Shown: positions 27,670 through 36,646 of the stretch, one piece after another | Position numbering within the stretch: the stretch's first letter is position 1 | Layout of the letters: every line of letters starts with the position of its first letter | NCBI GenBank assembly: GCA_028819075.1 | Contig: JAPPMM010000014.1 | Location: 1-64,000, forward strand | DNA length: 64,000 nucleotides | From: Gammaproteobacteria bacterium | GTDB lineage: Bacteria; Gemmatimonadota; Gemmatimonadetes; Longimicrobiales; Gaopeijiaceae | Direction: 5' to 3' | Notes under the pieces: generated by a model | What the model saw: the letters and a program-made list of their open reading frames with translations, nothing else | Told to the model about the DNA's origin: nothing | Databases searched by the model: none | Made by a program: the position numbers and the translations under genes

Positions 27670-28244
27670 GCGGGGCGGAGAAGCACGCGCGGGCACTCAT
27701 CGTGAAGGCGTGGCGATCGCGCTGGGAGGCGCTGCAATCGCCACCGGCCGACGAGGCGGACCTGGGTGTCCTCATGGCACGGATCGAGGCCGACCTCGTC
27801 AGGGCCTGCGAGATCTCCCGGCAGGCAGGTGCGAGCAAGGAGCTGTCCGCCGCGCTGGGCAAGCTCGGCCACGTCGCGCTGGACCTGGGCCACCCGGACA
27901 AGGCCCGGACTCTGTTCGAGGAGTCGGTCGCGGCCGCGCGGGAGACCCGCGATCCGCTGCGGCTCGCACACGCGGTGCGGCACCTTGGCCAGGTGAACCA
28001 GCGCCTTGGTCGGCTCGATTCAGCGGGACGGTGTTACGAGGAGGCGCTCGACCTGTACGATCGCGACAGGACGGCCCATCCCCTGGACCACGCCAACGCC
28101 GTTCGGCCCATGGCCCTGCTCAGGGAGGAACTCGGCGACGCTGAAGGGGCGCGGCACCTGTGGCGCAGGGCCGCGAAGCTGTACCGAGCCGCCGGTGTCG
28201 AGGAGGGTGTGCGCGAATGCGAAACGCATCTGTCGAGCCCGTAG
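27666..28244 (+). CDS. Tetratricopeptide-repeat protein
   Basis: 192 residues, no signal peptide, so probably cytoplasmic. At least three TPR units are visible between residues 55 and 185 (LSAALGKLGHVALDLGHPDK; LAHAVRHLGQVNQRLGRLDS; HANAVRPMALLREELGDAEG), each a helix pair of about 40 residues with the Gly/Ala/Tyr positions of the motif. Such proteins are scaffolds; the partner is unknown. GTG start overlapping the previous stop by 4 nt; the frame is open upstream as a shadow of the preceding gene. Confidence 0.7.
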   Translation: MSGAEKHARALIVKAWRSRWEALQSPPADEADLGVLMARIEADLVRACEISRQAGASKELSAALGKLGHVALDLGHPDKARTLFEESVAAARETRDPLRLAHAVRHLGQVNQRLGRLDSAGRCYEEALDLYDRDRTAHPLDHANAVRPMALLREELGDAEGARHLWRRAAKLYRAAGVEEGVRECETHLSSP

Positions 28245-28263
28245 CCTCCGCCCCGCCTCCGGC

Positions 28264-29508
28264 TCAGGCGCCCGCGCCCGCGCCCGCCGTCTCCTTCATC
28301 CCGTACCGGCGACGCACGTAGTCGTCCACGATCTCCTTGAACTCGTCCGCCAGGCCTTCGCCCTTGAGCGTGCAGTAGTGGGCTCCGTCCACGTAGACCG
28401 GGGCCTTGGGCTCCTCGAAGGTGCCGGGCAGCGAGATGCCGATATCGGCGTGCTTCGACTCCCCGGGACCGTTCACCACGCAGCCCATGACCGCGACGCG
28501 CATCTCCTCGACCCCGGGATGCATCGACTTCCAGACCGGCATCTGCGCGCGCAGATAGCCCTGGATGTCCTCCGCGAGCTCCTGGAAGAAAACGCTGGTG
28601 GTCCGTCCGCATCCCGGACATGAGGTGACCTGGGGCTCGAAGTTGCGGATCTCGAGCGACTGCAGGATCTGCTTCGCGACTTGCACTTCCTCGGTTCGGT
28701 CCCCACCCGGACGGGGCGTCAGCGAGACGCGGATGGTGTCGCCGATCCCCTCGAGCAGCAGCGGGGCCAGCCCCGCGGCGCTGGCTACGATGCCCGGAAT
28801 GCCCATGCCGGCTTCCGTCAGCCCGAGGTGAAGCGCGTAGTCGCTCAGGGGCGCCAGCTTGCGATAAACGGTCACAAGGTCCTGCACCTTGGAGACCTTC
28901 GCGCTTATCACGATGCGGTCGTGGCCCAGCCCGACCTCCTCGGCGAGGACGGAGGAGCGCATTCCGCTCTCCACCATCGCATCCAGGACCACCTCTCCGG
29001 CGTCACGGGGCCGCGCGCGCTTCGCGTTCTCGTCCATGAGCTCGGTCAGCAGCCGCCGGTCCAGCGAGCCCCAGTTGACGCCGATGCGCACAGGCTTGTC
29101 GTATTCGATGGCCAGCCGAATGATGCTGCTGAAGTTCTCGTCGCGCCGCTTGGCGCCGACGTTGCCGGGGTTGATGCGGTACTTGGCGAGGGCGCGCGCA
29201 CACGCCGGATGCTCGGCGAGCAGGATGTGCCCGTTGTAGTGGAAGTCGCCCACGATCGGCACCTCCACGCCCTGGTCGCGCAGGCGCGCCACGATCTCGG
29301 GGACCGCGCGGGCGGCCGGGTGGTGGTTGACCGTGATCCGCACCAGCTCGCTCCCGGCGGCGGCCAGGGCGGCGACCTGCGCGGCGGTGGCCGCGGCGTC
29401 GGCGGTGTCGGTGTTGGTCATCGACTGCACGACGACCGGGTGATCCCCCCCGACCATGACTCCGCCGATATCCACGGCCGCCGAGGGCCTGCGTTTCACG
29501 TGACTCAT
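28264..29508 (-). CDS. ispG: 4-hydroxy-3-methylbut-2-enyl-diphosphate synthase
   Basis: 414 residues from the chosen start. Penultimate step of the non-mevalonate isoprenoid pathway, reducing MEcPP to HMBPP with a 4Fe-4S cluster. The cluster ligands are in CPGCGR and in GCVVNGPGE near the C-terminus, and the TIM-barrel opening [13 protein letters not shown] and YRINPGNVG are family marks. The ATG at 29508 is preferred because ggaag lies just before it; an ATG at 29535 would add nine residues. It is the short bacterial form without the extra plant-type domain. Confidence 0.95.
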   Translation of the reverse strand: MSHVKRRPSAAVDIGGVMVGGDHPVVVQSMTNTDTADAAATAAQVAALAAAGSELVRITVNHHPAARAVPEIVARLRDQGVEVPIVGDFHYNGHILLAEHPACARALAKYRINPGNVGAKRRDENFSSIIRLAIEYDKPVRIGVNWGSLDRRLLTELMDENAKRARPRDAGEVVLDAMVESGMRSSVLAEEVGLGHDRIVISAKVSKVQDLVTVYRKLAPLSDYALHLGLTEAGMGIPGIVASAAGLAPLLLEGIGDTIRVSLTPRPGGDRTEEVQVAKQILQSLEIRNFEPQVTSCPGCGRTTSVFFQELAEDIQGYLRAQMPVWKSMHPGVEEMRVAVMGCVVNGPGESKHADIGISLPGTFEEPKAPVYVDGAHYCTLKGEGLADEFKEIVDDYVRRRYGMKETAGAGAGA

Positions 29509-29620
29509 GGCGCTTCCATCGCTCCGGGTTGTCATTCGCGCTCAATGGTGACAAATCTAGCACCCGGACGGCGGCCATACATGCGTGGCTGAATCTCCCC
29601 CCAATCCAGTGAGGAAACGA

Positions 29621-29815
29621 ATGTCACAAGTGACCATCCGCGTCATCAGGAACGGACCCTGTCGAATCGATGGCGAAATCGAACTCCAGAACGACGCGGG
29701 AGACCCCATCGCGACGCGTCCCGGCAAGGCGACCTTCCTTTGCCGCTGCGGGGGCTCGGCGAACAAGCCTTTCTGCGACGGCAGCCACAAGCGCAACGGC
29801 TTCGAGGCGGACTGA
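29621..29815 (+). CDS. CDGSH iron-sulfur domain protein
   Basis: 64-residue small protein. The 2Fe-2S binding pattern C41-x-C43...C52-D-G-S-H56 is complete (CRCGGSANKPFCDGSH), and the N-terminal half is a beta strand pair typical of the single-motif bacterial form. These proteins are redox or cluster-transfer factors of poorly known role. The ATG at 29621 has a GAGG site and gives the normal length. Its stop overlaps the next start by 1 nt (TGATG), suggesting coupled expression. Confidence 0.9.
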   Translation: MSQVTIRVIRNGPCRIDGEIELQNDAGDPIATRPGKATFLCRCGGSANKPFCDGSHKRNGFEAD

Positions 29816-30885
29816 TGGACCGCGCGAGGCTCAGCCCCCAAGCCGTGACGCTTGCCTCGCTATTGGCGCTCCTGGCCGCATGCGGTGATGGATCCGCCCC
29901 CGGAGGCTCATCCGCCGCAGATGGCACCGCCGGCGGAGCGGGAATCGGCCTGTCCGCGATTGAATCCGTCCAGGCCACCACCGGCGACGCCTCCGGGCTC
30001 GCCGCGCGCGTAACGGCCCGGCTCGACGGCCTCCCGGCCCGCACCTCGCTCTTCGCCCGGCACCTGCCGTCGGGCCGCGAAATCGCCATCCGCGCCGACG
30101 AGCCGATGAACGCGCTCAGCGTCATCAAGATCCCGGTCATGGTGCTCGCGTACCGCGACGCGGAGGCGGGCAGGCTCGACCTCGATGAGCGCTACCGCAT
30201 CCGGCCCGAGGATCTGCGCCGGGGAAGCGGCCTGCTCCAGACCTTCGCGCCCGGGTTGGAGCCGACCTGGCGCGACCTGATCACCCAGATGATCATCACC
30301 AGCGACAACACCGCCACCGACATCATGATCGCGCGCCTCGGCCAGGAGCGCGTCAACGAAATGCTGTCGGAACTTGGCTACGAGCAGACCCGCCTGCGCG
30401 CCACCATCGGCGATCTCTTCCGCCGGGTGTGGGTCATGGCCGACCCCGCCAACGAGGCGCTGTCCCACCGCGAGGTCTTCGAGCGCGGCTTCCCCTCCGA
30501 CCCCGAGGCGTCCGCGCGCACCTTCCGCTTCGAGGGCGACCCGGAGGAATGGCTGGGCAGCATCACCGCCCGCGAGATCGCGGGCCTGCTGGCGCAGATC
30601 CACAACGCCGAGGTGGCGTCGCGCGCGTCGAGCGACGAAATGATCCGCATCCTGGAGCGCCAGTTCTACAGCACGCGCCTGCCCCGCTATATCCGTTTCC
30701 GCGCCTCCGTGGCCCACAAGACCGGCGACTGGCCGCCCTATGCCGGCAACGACGTGGGGATCCTGTACTACGAAGGCGGACCCACCGTGATCGCGGTCTT
30801 CACCAACCAGAACACGGGCGACTTCATCGAGCTGGAGTCCACGCTGGGCCGCATCGCCGAGGACATCGTCAACAGTTGGCGCTAG
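29815..30885 (+). CDS. Beta-lactamase-like serine hydrolase lipoprotein
   Basis: 356 residues with a lipobox (LLALLAAC, Cys23), so a membrane-anchored periplasmic protein. Class A beta-lactamase/transpeptidase motifs are present: SVIK at 102-105 (nucleophile Ser102), SDN at 163-165 and KTG at 302-304. The omega-loop Glu of true class A beta-lactamases could not be placed with confidence and the protein is about 60 residues longer than typical, so it may be a peptidase or esterase rather than a resistance enzyme. It follows the CDGSH gene without a gap. Confidence 0.82.
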   Translation: MDRARLSPQAVTLASLLALLAACGDGSAPGGSSAADGTAGGAGIGLSAIESVQATTGDASGLAARVTARLDGLPARTSLFARHLPSGREIAIRADEPMNALSVIKIPVMVLAYRDAEAGRLDLDERYRIRPEDLRRGSGLLQTFAPGLEPTWRDLITQMIITSDNTATDIMIARLGQERVNEMLSELGYEQTRLRATIGDLFRRVWVMADPANEALSHREVFERGFPSDPEASARTFRFEGDPEEWLGSITAREIAGLLAQIHNAEVASRASSDEMIRILERQFYSTRLPRYIRFRASVAHKTGDWPPYAGNDVGILYYEGGPTVIAVFTNQNTGDFIELESTLGRIAEDIVNSWR

Positions 30886-30914
30886 CTGGGCCGCGATCCT
30901 CCCGCGGCAGGCAT

Positions 30915-30954
30915 ACCCACTACCGGTAGGGGCATCCCACTACCGGTAGTGGGT
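30915..30954. repeat. Near-perfect 40-bp stem-loop (REP-like)
   Basis: ACCCACTACCGGTAG at 30915-30929 is exactly complementary to CTACCGGTAGTGGGT at 30940-30954, and the central GGGCATCCCA adds three more pairs with one bulge. The right half alone, 30936-30953, is a perfect 18-bp palindrome. It lies between two convergent genes and has no T-run, so it could act as a bidirectional terminator, an mRNA 3'-end stabiliser or a protein-binding element. A related element lies at 53127-53170. Confidence 0.75.
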
Positions 30955-30963
30955 GTTCAGGGC

Positions 30964-31446
30964 TCATTGGCCGCCGGGGCTCGTGAACAGCGGATCGACG
31001 CGGGCGTAGCTTGCCTCCATGCCCTGCTCCATCCCGGTTTCGATCATCGTCTCTCGGGTCGCCTCATCGGCGAAGACCATGCGCATTGTCAGGAGAGCGC
31101 CTTCGCCGTCGGCTTCGAACCGGGTCTCAACGCGGTATTCGGCCGTCGCGTCGTCCAGCTCCATCCGCTCGCTGTGGACGATGCGCGCGCCGGGCTCGAT
31201 CTCGAGCATCTCACCCGTGATCCCGAACCGCTGGCCATCTTCATGCTGCCATTCGTAATGGATACGCCCCCCGGGCCTGGCCTCGTTCACGCACACCGTC
31301 ATTGACCATCCAGGCGGCCCGAGCACCCACTGCCGGATGAGCTCCGGGTCGGTGTGCGCGCGGTAGAGCGCCTCGGGCGAGGCCTTGAAACGGCGCGTTG
31401 CGACGATGTCCGTCTCCCCGTCCCCGGTGAGCGCCAGGTTGCTCAT
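30964..31446 (-). CDS. SRPBCC/AHSA1-family protein
   Basis: 160-residue START-like lipid- or ligand-binding fold. The family opening (ATRRFKASPEALYRAHTDPELIRQWVLGPPG), the GGRIHYEW strand and the C-terminal helix TMIETGMEQGMEASYARVD are clear. Such single-domain AHSA1 relatives often accompany ArsR regulators or toxicant-response genes, but none is adjacent here. The ATG at 31446 has a gaaggggg site; a start at 31473 is possible. Function unknown beyond the fold. Confidence 0.85.
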   Translation of the reverse strand: MSNLALTGDGETDIVATRRFKASPEALYRAHTDPELIRQWVLGPPGWSMTVCVNEARPGGRIHYEWQHEDGQRFGITGEMLEIEPGARIVHSERMELDDATAEYRVETRFEADGEGALLTMRMVFADEATRETMIETGMEQGMEASYARVDPLFTSPGGQ

Positions 31447-31607
31447 TCGGCCCCCTTCGTGTGTGCAGATCACTTGGCTCCACTACGACAGCTGCCCCTT
31501 GGGAAAGCCTGGCGAGGATGGGCTGTAGACGGCAAGGTCCTGCAGGCCCACCGCGGAGTGGCCATCGAGGAAATGGTGATGATCGATCTCCCGTCTTCCC
31601 TGGTCCC

Positions 31608-31659
31608 TTGACTCGCTCGGCCGCTTCCCCTACTGTTGCATCTGTAGTACATGACTACA
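31608..31659 (+). promoter_or_regulatory. Promoter and operator of the GntR-ABC operon
   Basis: TTGACT at 31608-31613 and TACTGT at 31631-31636 are spaced by 17 nt, a strong sigma70-type promoter. Directly after it, at the expected transcription start, the inverted repeat TGTAGT (31643-31648) / ACTACA (31654-31659) has a 5-nt centre; a wider ACTGTTG/CAACAGT pair flanks it. This placement fits repression by the GntR/YtrA-type protein encoded 15 bp downstream. Confidence 0.65.
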
Positions 31660-31673
31660 ACAGTTGAGGCGCC

Positions 31674-32078
31674 ATGAAGATCAGACTCAGCCACGCCGAC
31701 GGCCGACCGCTGTACGTCCAGATCATGGACGCGGTGCGCAGCGGTCTCGTTCGGGGAAGTCTCCGTCCCGAGGATCCGCTCCCTTCGGTGCGCGATCTCT
31801 CCTCGAGTCTCCGCGTGAATCCGCGGACCGTATCGCAGGCGTATGCGGCGCTCGAGCGCGACGGCGTGGTACAGGTGCGGCACGGGAAGGGCACGTTCGT
31901 GGCGCCGGGGGTGCGGCCGGAGGAAAAGGAGCGGCCGCGCCTTGCGAGGGAGGTGGCGAGGCGGGCCCTGGCTGACGCCTCGCGGAACGGACTCGCGCTG
32001 GCCGATCTGATGACGGCGCTGCGGGAGGTGGAGGGTGGAGATGCTCATGGTGACGGAAGGAAGGAGGACGGACGATGA
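31674..32078 (+). CDS. GntR-family (YtrA-type) transcriptional regulator
   Basis: 134 residues: an N-terminal winged helix (RPLYVQIMDAVRSGLVRGSL, then LPSVRDLSSSLRVNPRTVSQAYAALERDGVVQ) and only a short helical tail after residue 80, as in the YtrA subfamily that controls neighbouring ABC transporters. Probably represses its own operon through the palindrome just upstream. Its stop overlaps the ATPase start by 4 nt. Confidence 0.88.
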   Translation: MKIRLSHADGRPLYVQIMDAVRSGLVRGSLRPEDPLPSVRDLSSSLRVNPRTVSQAYAALERDGVVQVRHGKGTFVAPGVRPEEKERPRLAREVARRALADASRNGLALADLMTALREVEGGDAHGDGRKEDGR

Positions 32079-33016
32079 CGGACACAGCTACCGCGGCGCT
32101 TCCCATCGACCTCGGGAACGGTCCATTCGCGGTGACGACACGGGGGCTGGCGAAGCAGTTCGGTTCTACACGCGCTCTGGACGGCCTGGATCTGCAGGTT
32201 CCGGAAGGGTCCGTATACGTGCTCGTGGGTCCCAACGGCGCGGGCAAGAGCACGCTGATTCGGACCCTCATGGGTCTCGTGCGATACCAGGACGGAGCGG
32301 TCAGCGTGCTGGGGCGGGACCCGGCCGACCGGGGAGCCGAAGTGCGCGCGGGTATCGGCTATGTACCTGAGGACTACCGGGTCGGCTACGCCTGGATGAC
32401 GGTGGGCCGGCTGCTGGAGCACCAGGCGGTCTACCACCCGTCCTGGGACGCGGAGTATGCCCGCGGATTGAGGGCCAGGTACGGGATCGATCCCCGACGC
32501 AAGTGCCACACGCTGTCGAAGGGTGAGAGCCGACGCGTGCAGCTCGTTCTGGCACTGGCGCACAGGCCGCCGCTGCTCCTTCTGGACGAGCCGACCGACG
32601 GCCTGGACCATGTGGTGCGCGACGAGACCTTGAGCATCCTCAGCGAACACCTCGCCGATTCTCCGACCACCGTTGTGATCTCCACGCACCGGGTCTACGA
32701 GGTGGAGCCCTTGGTGGATCACGTGGGCGTGCTATCGGAGGGACGGCTCCTGGGCCAACTGCCGCGCGACGAGTTGTACGGGGGCCTGTTGCGCTACTGG
32801 GCGGATGTTCCCGAAGGCTGGAGGGGACCCGGCGAGTTGGCGGGGCGCGTGGTCAGGCGCAGCGACGCGGCCCGCGCGATCGAATGGACGGTGTGGGGCG
32901 ACCGTGACGCCGTTACGCGCGGCCTGTCGCAGGCGGGCGCGGCGGTGCGGGAAGTCGCTCCCCTGTCGGTGGACGAAGCAGCGCTGGCTCTACTCTCCGA
33001 AAGGGAGGCAACATGA
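32075..33016 (+). CDS. ABC transporter ATP-binding protein
   Basis: 313 residues. Walker A GPNGAGKST at 52-60, signature LSKGE at 147-151, Walker B LLLLDEP at 167-173, and the switch His in STH. The about 90 residues after the ATPase core form an extra domain seen in YtrB/drug-export type ATPases. It should power the membrane protein encoded next, probably an exporter or a stress-response transporter as in YtrA-controlled operons. ATG with AAGGAGG about 10 nt upstream. Confidence 0.9.
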   Translation: MTDTATAALPIDLGNGPFAVTTRGLAKQFGSTRALDGLDLQVPEGSVYVLVGPNGAGKSTLIRTLMGLVRYQDGAVSVLGRDPADRGAEVRAGIGYVPEDYRVGYAWMTVGRLLEHQAVYHPSWDAEYARGLRARYGIDPRRKCHTLSKGESRRVQLVLALAHRPPLLLLDEPTDGLDHVVRDETLSILSEHLADSPTTVVISTHRVYEVEPLVDHVGVLSEGRLLGQLPRDELYGGLLRYWADVPEGWRGPGELAGRVVRRSDAARAIEWTVWGDRDAVTRGLSQAGAAVREVAPLSVDEAALALLSEREAT

Positions 33017-33888
33017 CGGACTCGACCGCAGGCCGCATACCCGCAATGAAGGCGGTGTGGGGCGAACAGCTTCGCGTGGTCGGGCTCGCGATCCGCCGCG
33101 AGGGCGCCCTGGCAGCCCTGGCGCTGGCGCTCGGCTCGGTGGCCCTCATCGCCTTCAGCAGAATGCCTGTCCTGCAGGCGATGGTCGATGGGGAGATCGG
33201 TGAACTCGTCTTCGATCCCGGGGAGCCGCCCTGGGGCTTCTTCGGCGTGCTCGGCGCCCTGCTGCTTCCGCTCGTGGTGTGGAAGGGCGAGCGGCGGTTC
33301 GGCGACACCCCGCTGTGGTCGATGCCCGTCGATCACCGGAGACACGCGCTTCTCAAGGTCGCGGCCGGATGGGTCTGGCTCATGGCGATCCTGGGTGCGG
33401 CTCTCGTTTGGGTCACGCTCACGACGCTGGCGAGCGGCGGGTCCCTGGGGGTCGACGAGGTTCGCCTGCTTGTCCTCGACCCGGCGGGAGCCACCGCGGG
33501 CACGCCGGGTGCCGTGCAATCGGTGAACTGGACCACTCCGTGGTGGGAGTGGGCACTCCCGTTCACCTCGGCGACCGCAGCCTACCTGCTTGCCAGCACC
33601 CTTGTGCTCGCCACACGCCGCCCGCTGTTCTGGGCCGCCGGGCTGTGGGTCGCGGGCGGGGTCGTGCTGGGCATCGCCGACTTCCGGGACATCGACTGGA
33701 TTCAGCGGGTCAGCGACTTCGTTGCCTGGTACATCGGTGGAGGCTCGTTCGCATGGGGGATGAGCGGTGGGAGGGAGGTGTGGACGCTCCTGCCGAACGT
33801 GAAGATGTGGACGGCATTATCCGCGTTCTGGATCGGCCTGGGGCTGGCGGGGGTGCTGGCGGCGTCGAGCCGAGCACGGAATCACTGA
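33013..33888 (+). CDS. ABC transporter membrane subunit
   Basis: 291 residues with about six hydrophobic segments (about 25-50, 70-90, 115-140, 180-200, 205-225 and 265-285), no signal peptide, and no strong sequence family; it resembles the ABC-2-type permeases that partner YtrB-like ATPases. The start overlaps the ATPase stop by 4 nt, which supports a two-component transporter. The substrate is unknown. It ends 23 bp from the convergent KDG kinase gene. Confidence 0.75.
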   Translation: MTDSTAGRIPAMKAVWGEQLRVVGLAIRREGALAALALALGSVALIAFSRMPVLQAMVDGEIGELVFDPGEPPWGFFGVLGALLLPLVVWKGERRFGDTPLWSMPVDHRRHALLKVAAGWVWLMAILGAALVWVTLTTLASGGSLGVDEVRLLVLDPAGATAGTPGAVQSVNWTTPWWEWALPFTSATAAYLLASTLVLATRRPLFWAAGLWVAGGVVLGIADFRDIDWIQRVSDFVAWYIGGGSFAWGMSGGREVWTLLPNVKMWTALSAFWIGLGLAGVLAASSRARNH

Positions 33889-33911
33889 CCCGGGCGGCAC
33901 ACTCTGGATCG

Positions 33912-34949
33912 TTACCGCTGCACGCGCCCGCTGGCACCCCCACTCATGAGAGCCTCGACTTCGGTCACGCCCACCCGGTGGAAGTCGCCCGGGACCGAGT
34001 GCTTCAGGCACCCGGCCGCCGTCGCGAACTCCAAAGCGCTGCGGTCGTCCGCATGGGTCGCGAGACCGTAGATGAACCCCGCGGCGAAGGCGTCGCCGGT
34101 TCCGACGCGGTCGACGATGTCCGGCACCTCGTATCTGCCGCTCACCATGAAGTCCCGGCCGTCGTGCAGGCAGGCGCCCCAGGTGTTGTCGTCGGCGCTC
34201 CGGCTCTCGCGCAGGGTGATGACCTGCTTCTCCAGGTTCGGAAAGGCGGCCAGCACCCGCTCGGCCAGCACCCGGTAGCGCTCATGATCCAGGGCGCCGG
34301 CCTCTACGTCCACGTTCGATGCGATCCCGAGCGAGCGCTGGCAGTCCTCCTCGTTCGCGATGCCGATCTGCACGTGCGCCACCAGCTCGCGCATCACCTC
34401 CGGGGCGGTTTTCCCGTACTTCCAGAGCTTGCTCCGGTAGTTGTAGTCGCACGAGACGGTCACCCCCCGCTCTCTCGCCCGGCGGACCGCCTGCAGGGAG
34501 AGTTCGGCGGCGGCGGAGCTGAGCGCCGGCGTGATGCCGGTGATGTGGAACCAGTCCGCACCCTCCAAGACGGCATCCCAGTCAAAGTCGCCTCGGCCGG
34601 CGCAGGCGATGGACGAGTTCGCGCGGTCGTAGACCACCCGGCTGGGCCGCTGGTTCGCTCCCGTCTCCAGGTAGTAGATGCCCATGCGCTCACCTCCCCG
34701 CCGGATGTGCCGGGTGTCCACGCCGAAGCGGCGCAGTTCGCCGATGGCCGCATCGGCGATCGGGTTCGCGGGCAGGACCGTGCAGAAGGCCGCGTCCAGC
34801 CCGAAGTTGGTGAGCGAGACCGCCACGTTGCTCTCGGCCCCGCCGAAGGTCGCCTCGAGACGCGGGCTCTGGAGCAACCGCTCGCGTCCCGGGGCCCGGA
34901 GCCGCAGCATGAGCTCGCCGAAGGTCACGATGCGCATGGGGGAGGTCAT
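33912..34949 (-). CDS. kdgK: 2-keto-3-deoxygluconate kinase (PfkB family)
   Basis: 345 residues. Phosphorylates KDG to KDPG. The PfkB opening ([30 protein letters not shown]) and the ATP-site signature [13 protein letters not shown] with the catalytic Asp are intact. The neighbouring KDPG aldolase and mannonate dehydratase make KDG the natural substrate. The ATG at 34949 overlaps the aldolase stop by 4 nt; a second ATG lies 12 nt inside. Last gene of the long minus-strand operon. Confidence 0.92.
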   Translation of the reverse strand: MTSPMRIVTFGELMLRLRAPGRERLLQSPRLEATFGGAESNVAVSLTNFGLDAAFCTVLPANPIADAAIGELRRFGVDTRHIRRGGERMGIYYLETGANQRPSRVVYDRANSSIACAGRGDFDWDAVLEGADWFHITGITPALSSAAAELSLQAVRRARERGVTVSCDYNYRSKLWKYGKTAPEVMRELVAHVQIGIANEEDCQRSLGIASNVDVEAGALDHERYRVLAERVLAAFPNLEKQVITLRESRSADDNTWGACLHDGRDFMVSGRYEVPDIVDRVGTGDAFAAGFIYGLATHADDRSALEFATAAGCLKHSVPGDFHRVGVTEVEALMSGGASGRVQR

Positions 34950-35584
34950 GGGCGCTCTCTCCGGACGACGGCGACGGTCCGCGCGGCCTCGTCGCGGATC
35001 CGGTCGAAGGCGCCCGCGTCGATCGACGCGGGCGGCGCGAGCCAGGAACCGCCGCACGCCAGCACCCGATCGAGCTTGAGGTAACCGGGGAGGTGCTCGC
35101 GCTTCACTCCTCCGGTGGGGATGAACCTCAGGCCGGGGAAAGGCGCCGAGATCGCCTTGAGGAAGGACGCTCCTCCGAGGGGCCCGGCGGGAAAGAACTT
35201 CAGCACGTCGAGCCCCGCCTCGAGGGCGCTCTGAATCTCGGTGGGCGTGCATACGCCGGGATAGACGGGGAGTTCGTGCGCCCGGCAATAGTCGACCACG
35301 CGGGCATCGAAGCCCGGGGAGACCACGAATCGCGCCCCCGCCTCCCTCGCGGCCTCCGCCTGCCCGGGTGTGAGGACGGTGCCGGCGCCCGGCAGGACGT
35401 CGGGGACCTCCGCCGCGATGCGGCGCAGCGCCTCCGCGGCCCCGGAAGTCCTGAACGTGATCTCGGCGCACGGAAGGCCGCCCTCGGCCAGTGCGCGCGC
35501 CAGCGGCACCGCGCGGCGCGGGTCGCGGATGACGACCACGGGGACCACGCCCAGCCGGCCGATCCGTTCGTTCAGGGACGTCAT
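34946..35584 (-). CDS. eda: KDPG/KHG aldolase
   Basis: 212 residues. Class I aldolase splitting KDPG to pyruvate and glyceraldehyde-3-phosphate. The catalytic Glu segment CAEITFRT and the Schiff-base Lys in LKFFPAG are present, as is [12 protein letters not shown]. The start overlaps the uxuA stop by 4 nt and its stop overlaps the kinase start by 4 nt, so the last three steps of the uronate pathway are tightly coupled. Confidence 0.95.
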   Translation of the reverse strand: MTSLNERIGRLGVVPVVVIRDPRRAVPLARALAEGGLPCAEITFRTSGAAEALRRIAAEVPDVLPGAGTVLTPGQAEAAREAGARFVVSPGFDARVVDYCRAHELPVYPGVCTPTEIQSALEAGLDVLKFFPAGPLGGASFLKAISAPFPGLRFIPTGGVKREHLPGYLKLDRVLACGGSWLAPPASIDAGAFDRIRDEAARTVAVVRRERP

Positions 35585-36639
35585 CGCGATCCACGCTTCT
35601 CGCGGACCGCCATCCCTTCCACCCCTTCCCACAGCCCCTGCAGGTACATCGCCCCGAGCGCTCGATCGTACAGGCCGTAGCCCGGCTGGCCCGTCTCGCC
35701 CCAGATCATGCGTCCGTGGTCGGGGCGCATCGGCCCGGCAAACTCCACCTCGCGCAGCGCGCGGACCACCTCCAGCAGGTCGACATCCCCCAGCCGCGAC
35801 GGGTGGGGACTCTCGTGGAAGCGCCGATCGCCGGTCACGCGGACGTTGCGGCAATGCGCGAAGTGGATCCTCGAACCCAGGCGGCGGATGATCGCGGGCA
35901 GGTCGTTGTCGGGACGGGCGCCCAGGGAGCCGGTGCAGAAGGTGATCCCGTTGGCGGGCCGATCCACCAGCCCCAGCAGCCGCTCGAGCGCCGGACCATC
36001 TGTGACGACGCGCGGCAGCCCGAAGACGGACCACGGCGGATCGTCCGGATGCATCGCCATCAGCACACCGGACTCCTCCGCCACGGGTACCACGGCCTCC
36101 AGGAAGTACCCCAGGTTCTCCCAGAGCTGCTCCTCTTCCATCGCGCGGAAGGCGGCGAGCAGCTCGGAAAGCCGTTCGGGCTGGACGGGCGACCACGCCG
36201 GAAGCGCGGCCGGGCCCCGCGCGGGATCAAGCGCGGCCAGCTCCTCCGGGTCGTACGCGAGCGTGGCCGACCCGTCCGCCAGCCGCTTGTCGATGCTCGT
36301 GCGGGTCCAGTCGAGCACGGGCATGAAGTTGTAGCAGATGACCGGCACGCCGATCTCGCCCACGGCGCGCACGCTCTCGCAGTAACGCTCGATGAACCGA
36401 TCCCTCGAGGGCCGCCCCAGCTTGATGTCGTCGTGGACGGGAATGCTCTCCACCACCGCGAAGCGGAGCCCCGCGTCGTCGATCGCCTCGCCCAGCCGGC
36501 TCAGCTCGTCCCGCGGCCACGCTTCCCCCGCGGGGATGTCGTGCAGCGCGCTGACCACCCCCTCGACGCCGGGGATCTGGCGAATCCGCGACAGGCTCAC
36601 CGAATCCCCGGGACCGAACCAGCGGAAGCTCATCAGCAT
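35581..36639 (-). CDS. uxuA: Mannonate dehydratase
   Basis: 352 residues. Removes water from D-mannonate to give 2-keto-3-deoxygluconate. The opening [14 protein letters not shown] with [15 protein letters not shown] and the metal-site motifs ([32 protein letters not shown]) match UxuA throughout; the length fits the shorter form of the family. It begins 7 bp after the SDR gene. Confidence 0.95.
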   Translation of the reverse strand: MLMSFRWFGPGDSVSLSRIRQIPGVEGVVSALHDIPAGEAWPRDELSRLGEAIDDAGLRFAVVESIPVHDDIKLGRPSRDRFIERYCESVRAVGEIGVPVICYNFMPVLDWTRTSIDKRLADGSATLAYDPEELAALDPARGPAALPAWSPVQPERLSELLAAFRAMEEEQLWENLGYFLEAVVPVAEESGVLMAMHPDDPPWSVFGLPRVVTDGPALERLLGLVDRPANGITFCTGSLGARPDNDLPAIIRRLGSRIHFAHCRNVRVTGDRRFHESPHPSRLGDVDLLEVVRALREVEFAGPMRPDHGRMIWGETGQPGYGLYDRALGAMYLQGLWEGVEGMAVREKRGSR

Positions 36640-36646
36640 GGGCGCC

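Noticed and set aside
31354-31611. 85-codon plus-strand frame before the GntR gene
   Set aside because: Mostly antisense to the SRPBCC gene and no ribosome site; ends inside the promoter region.
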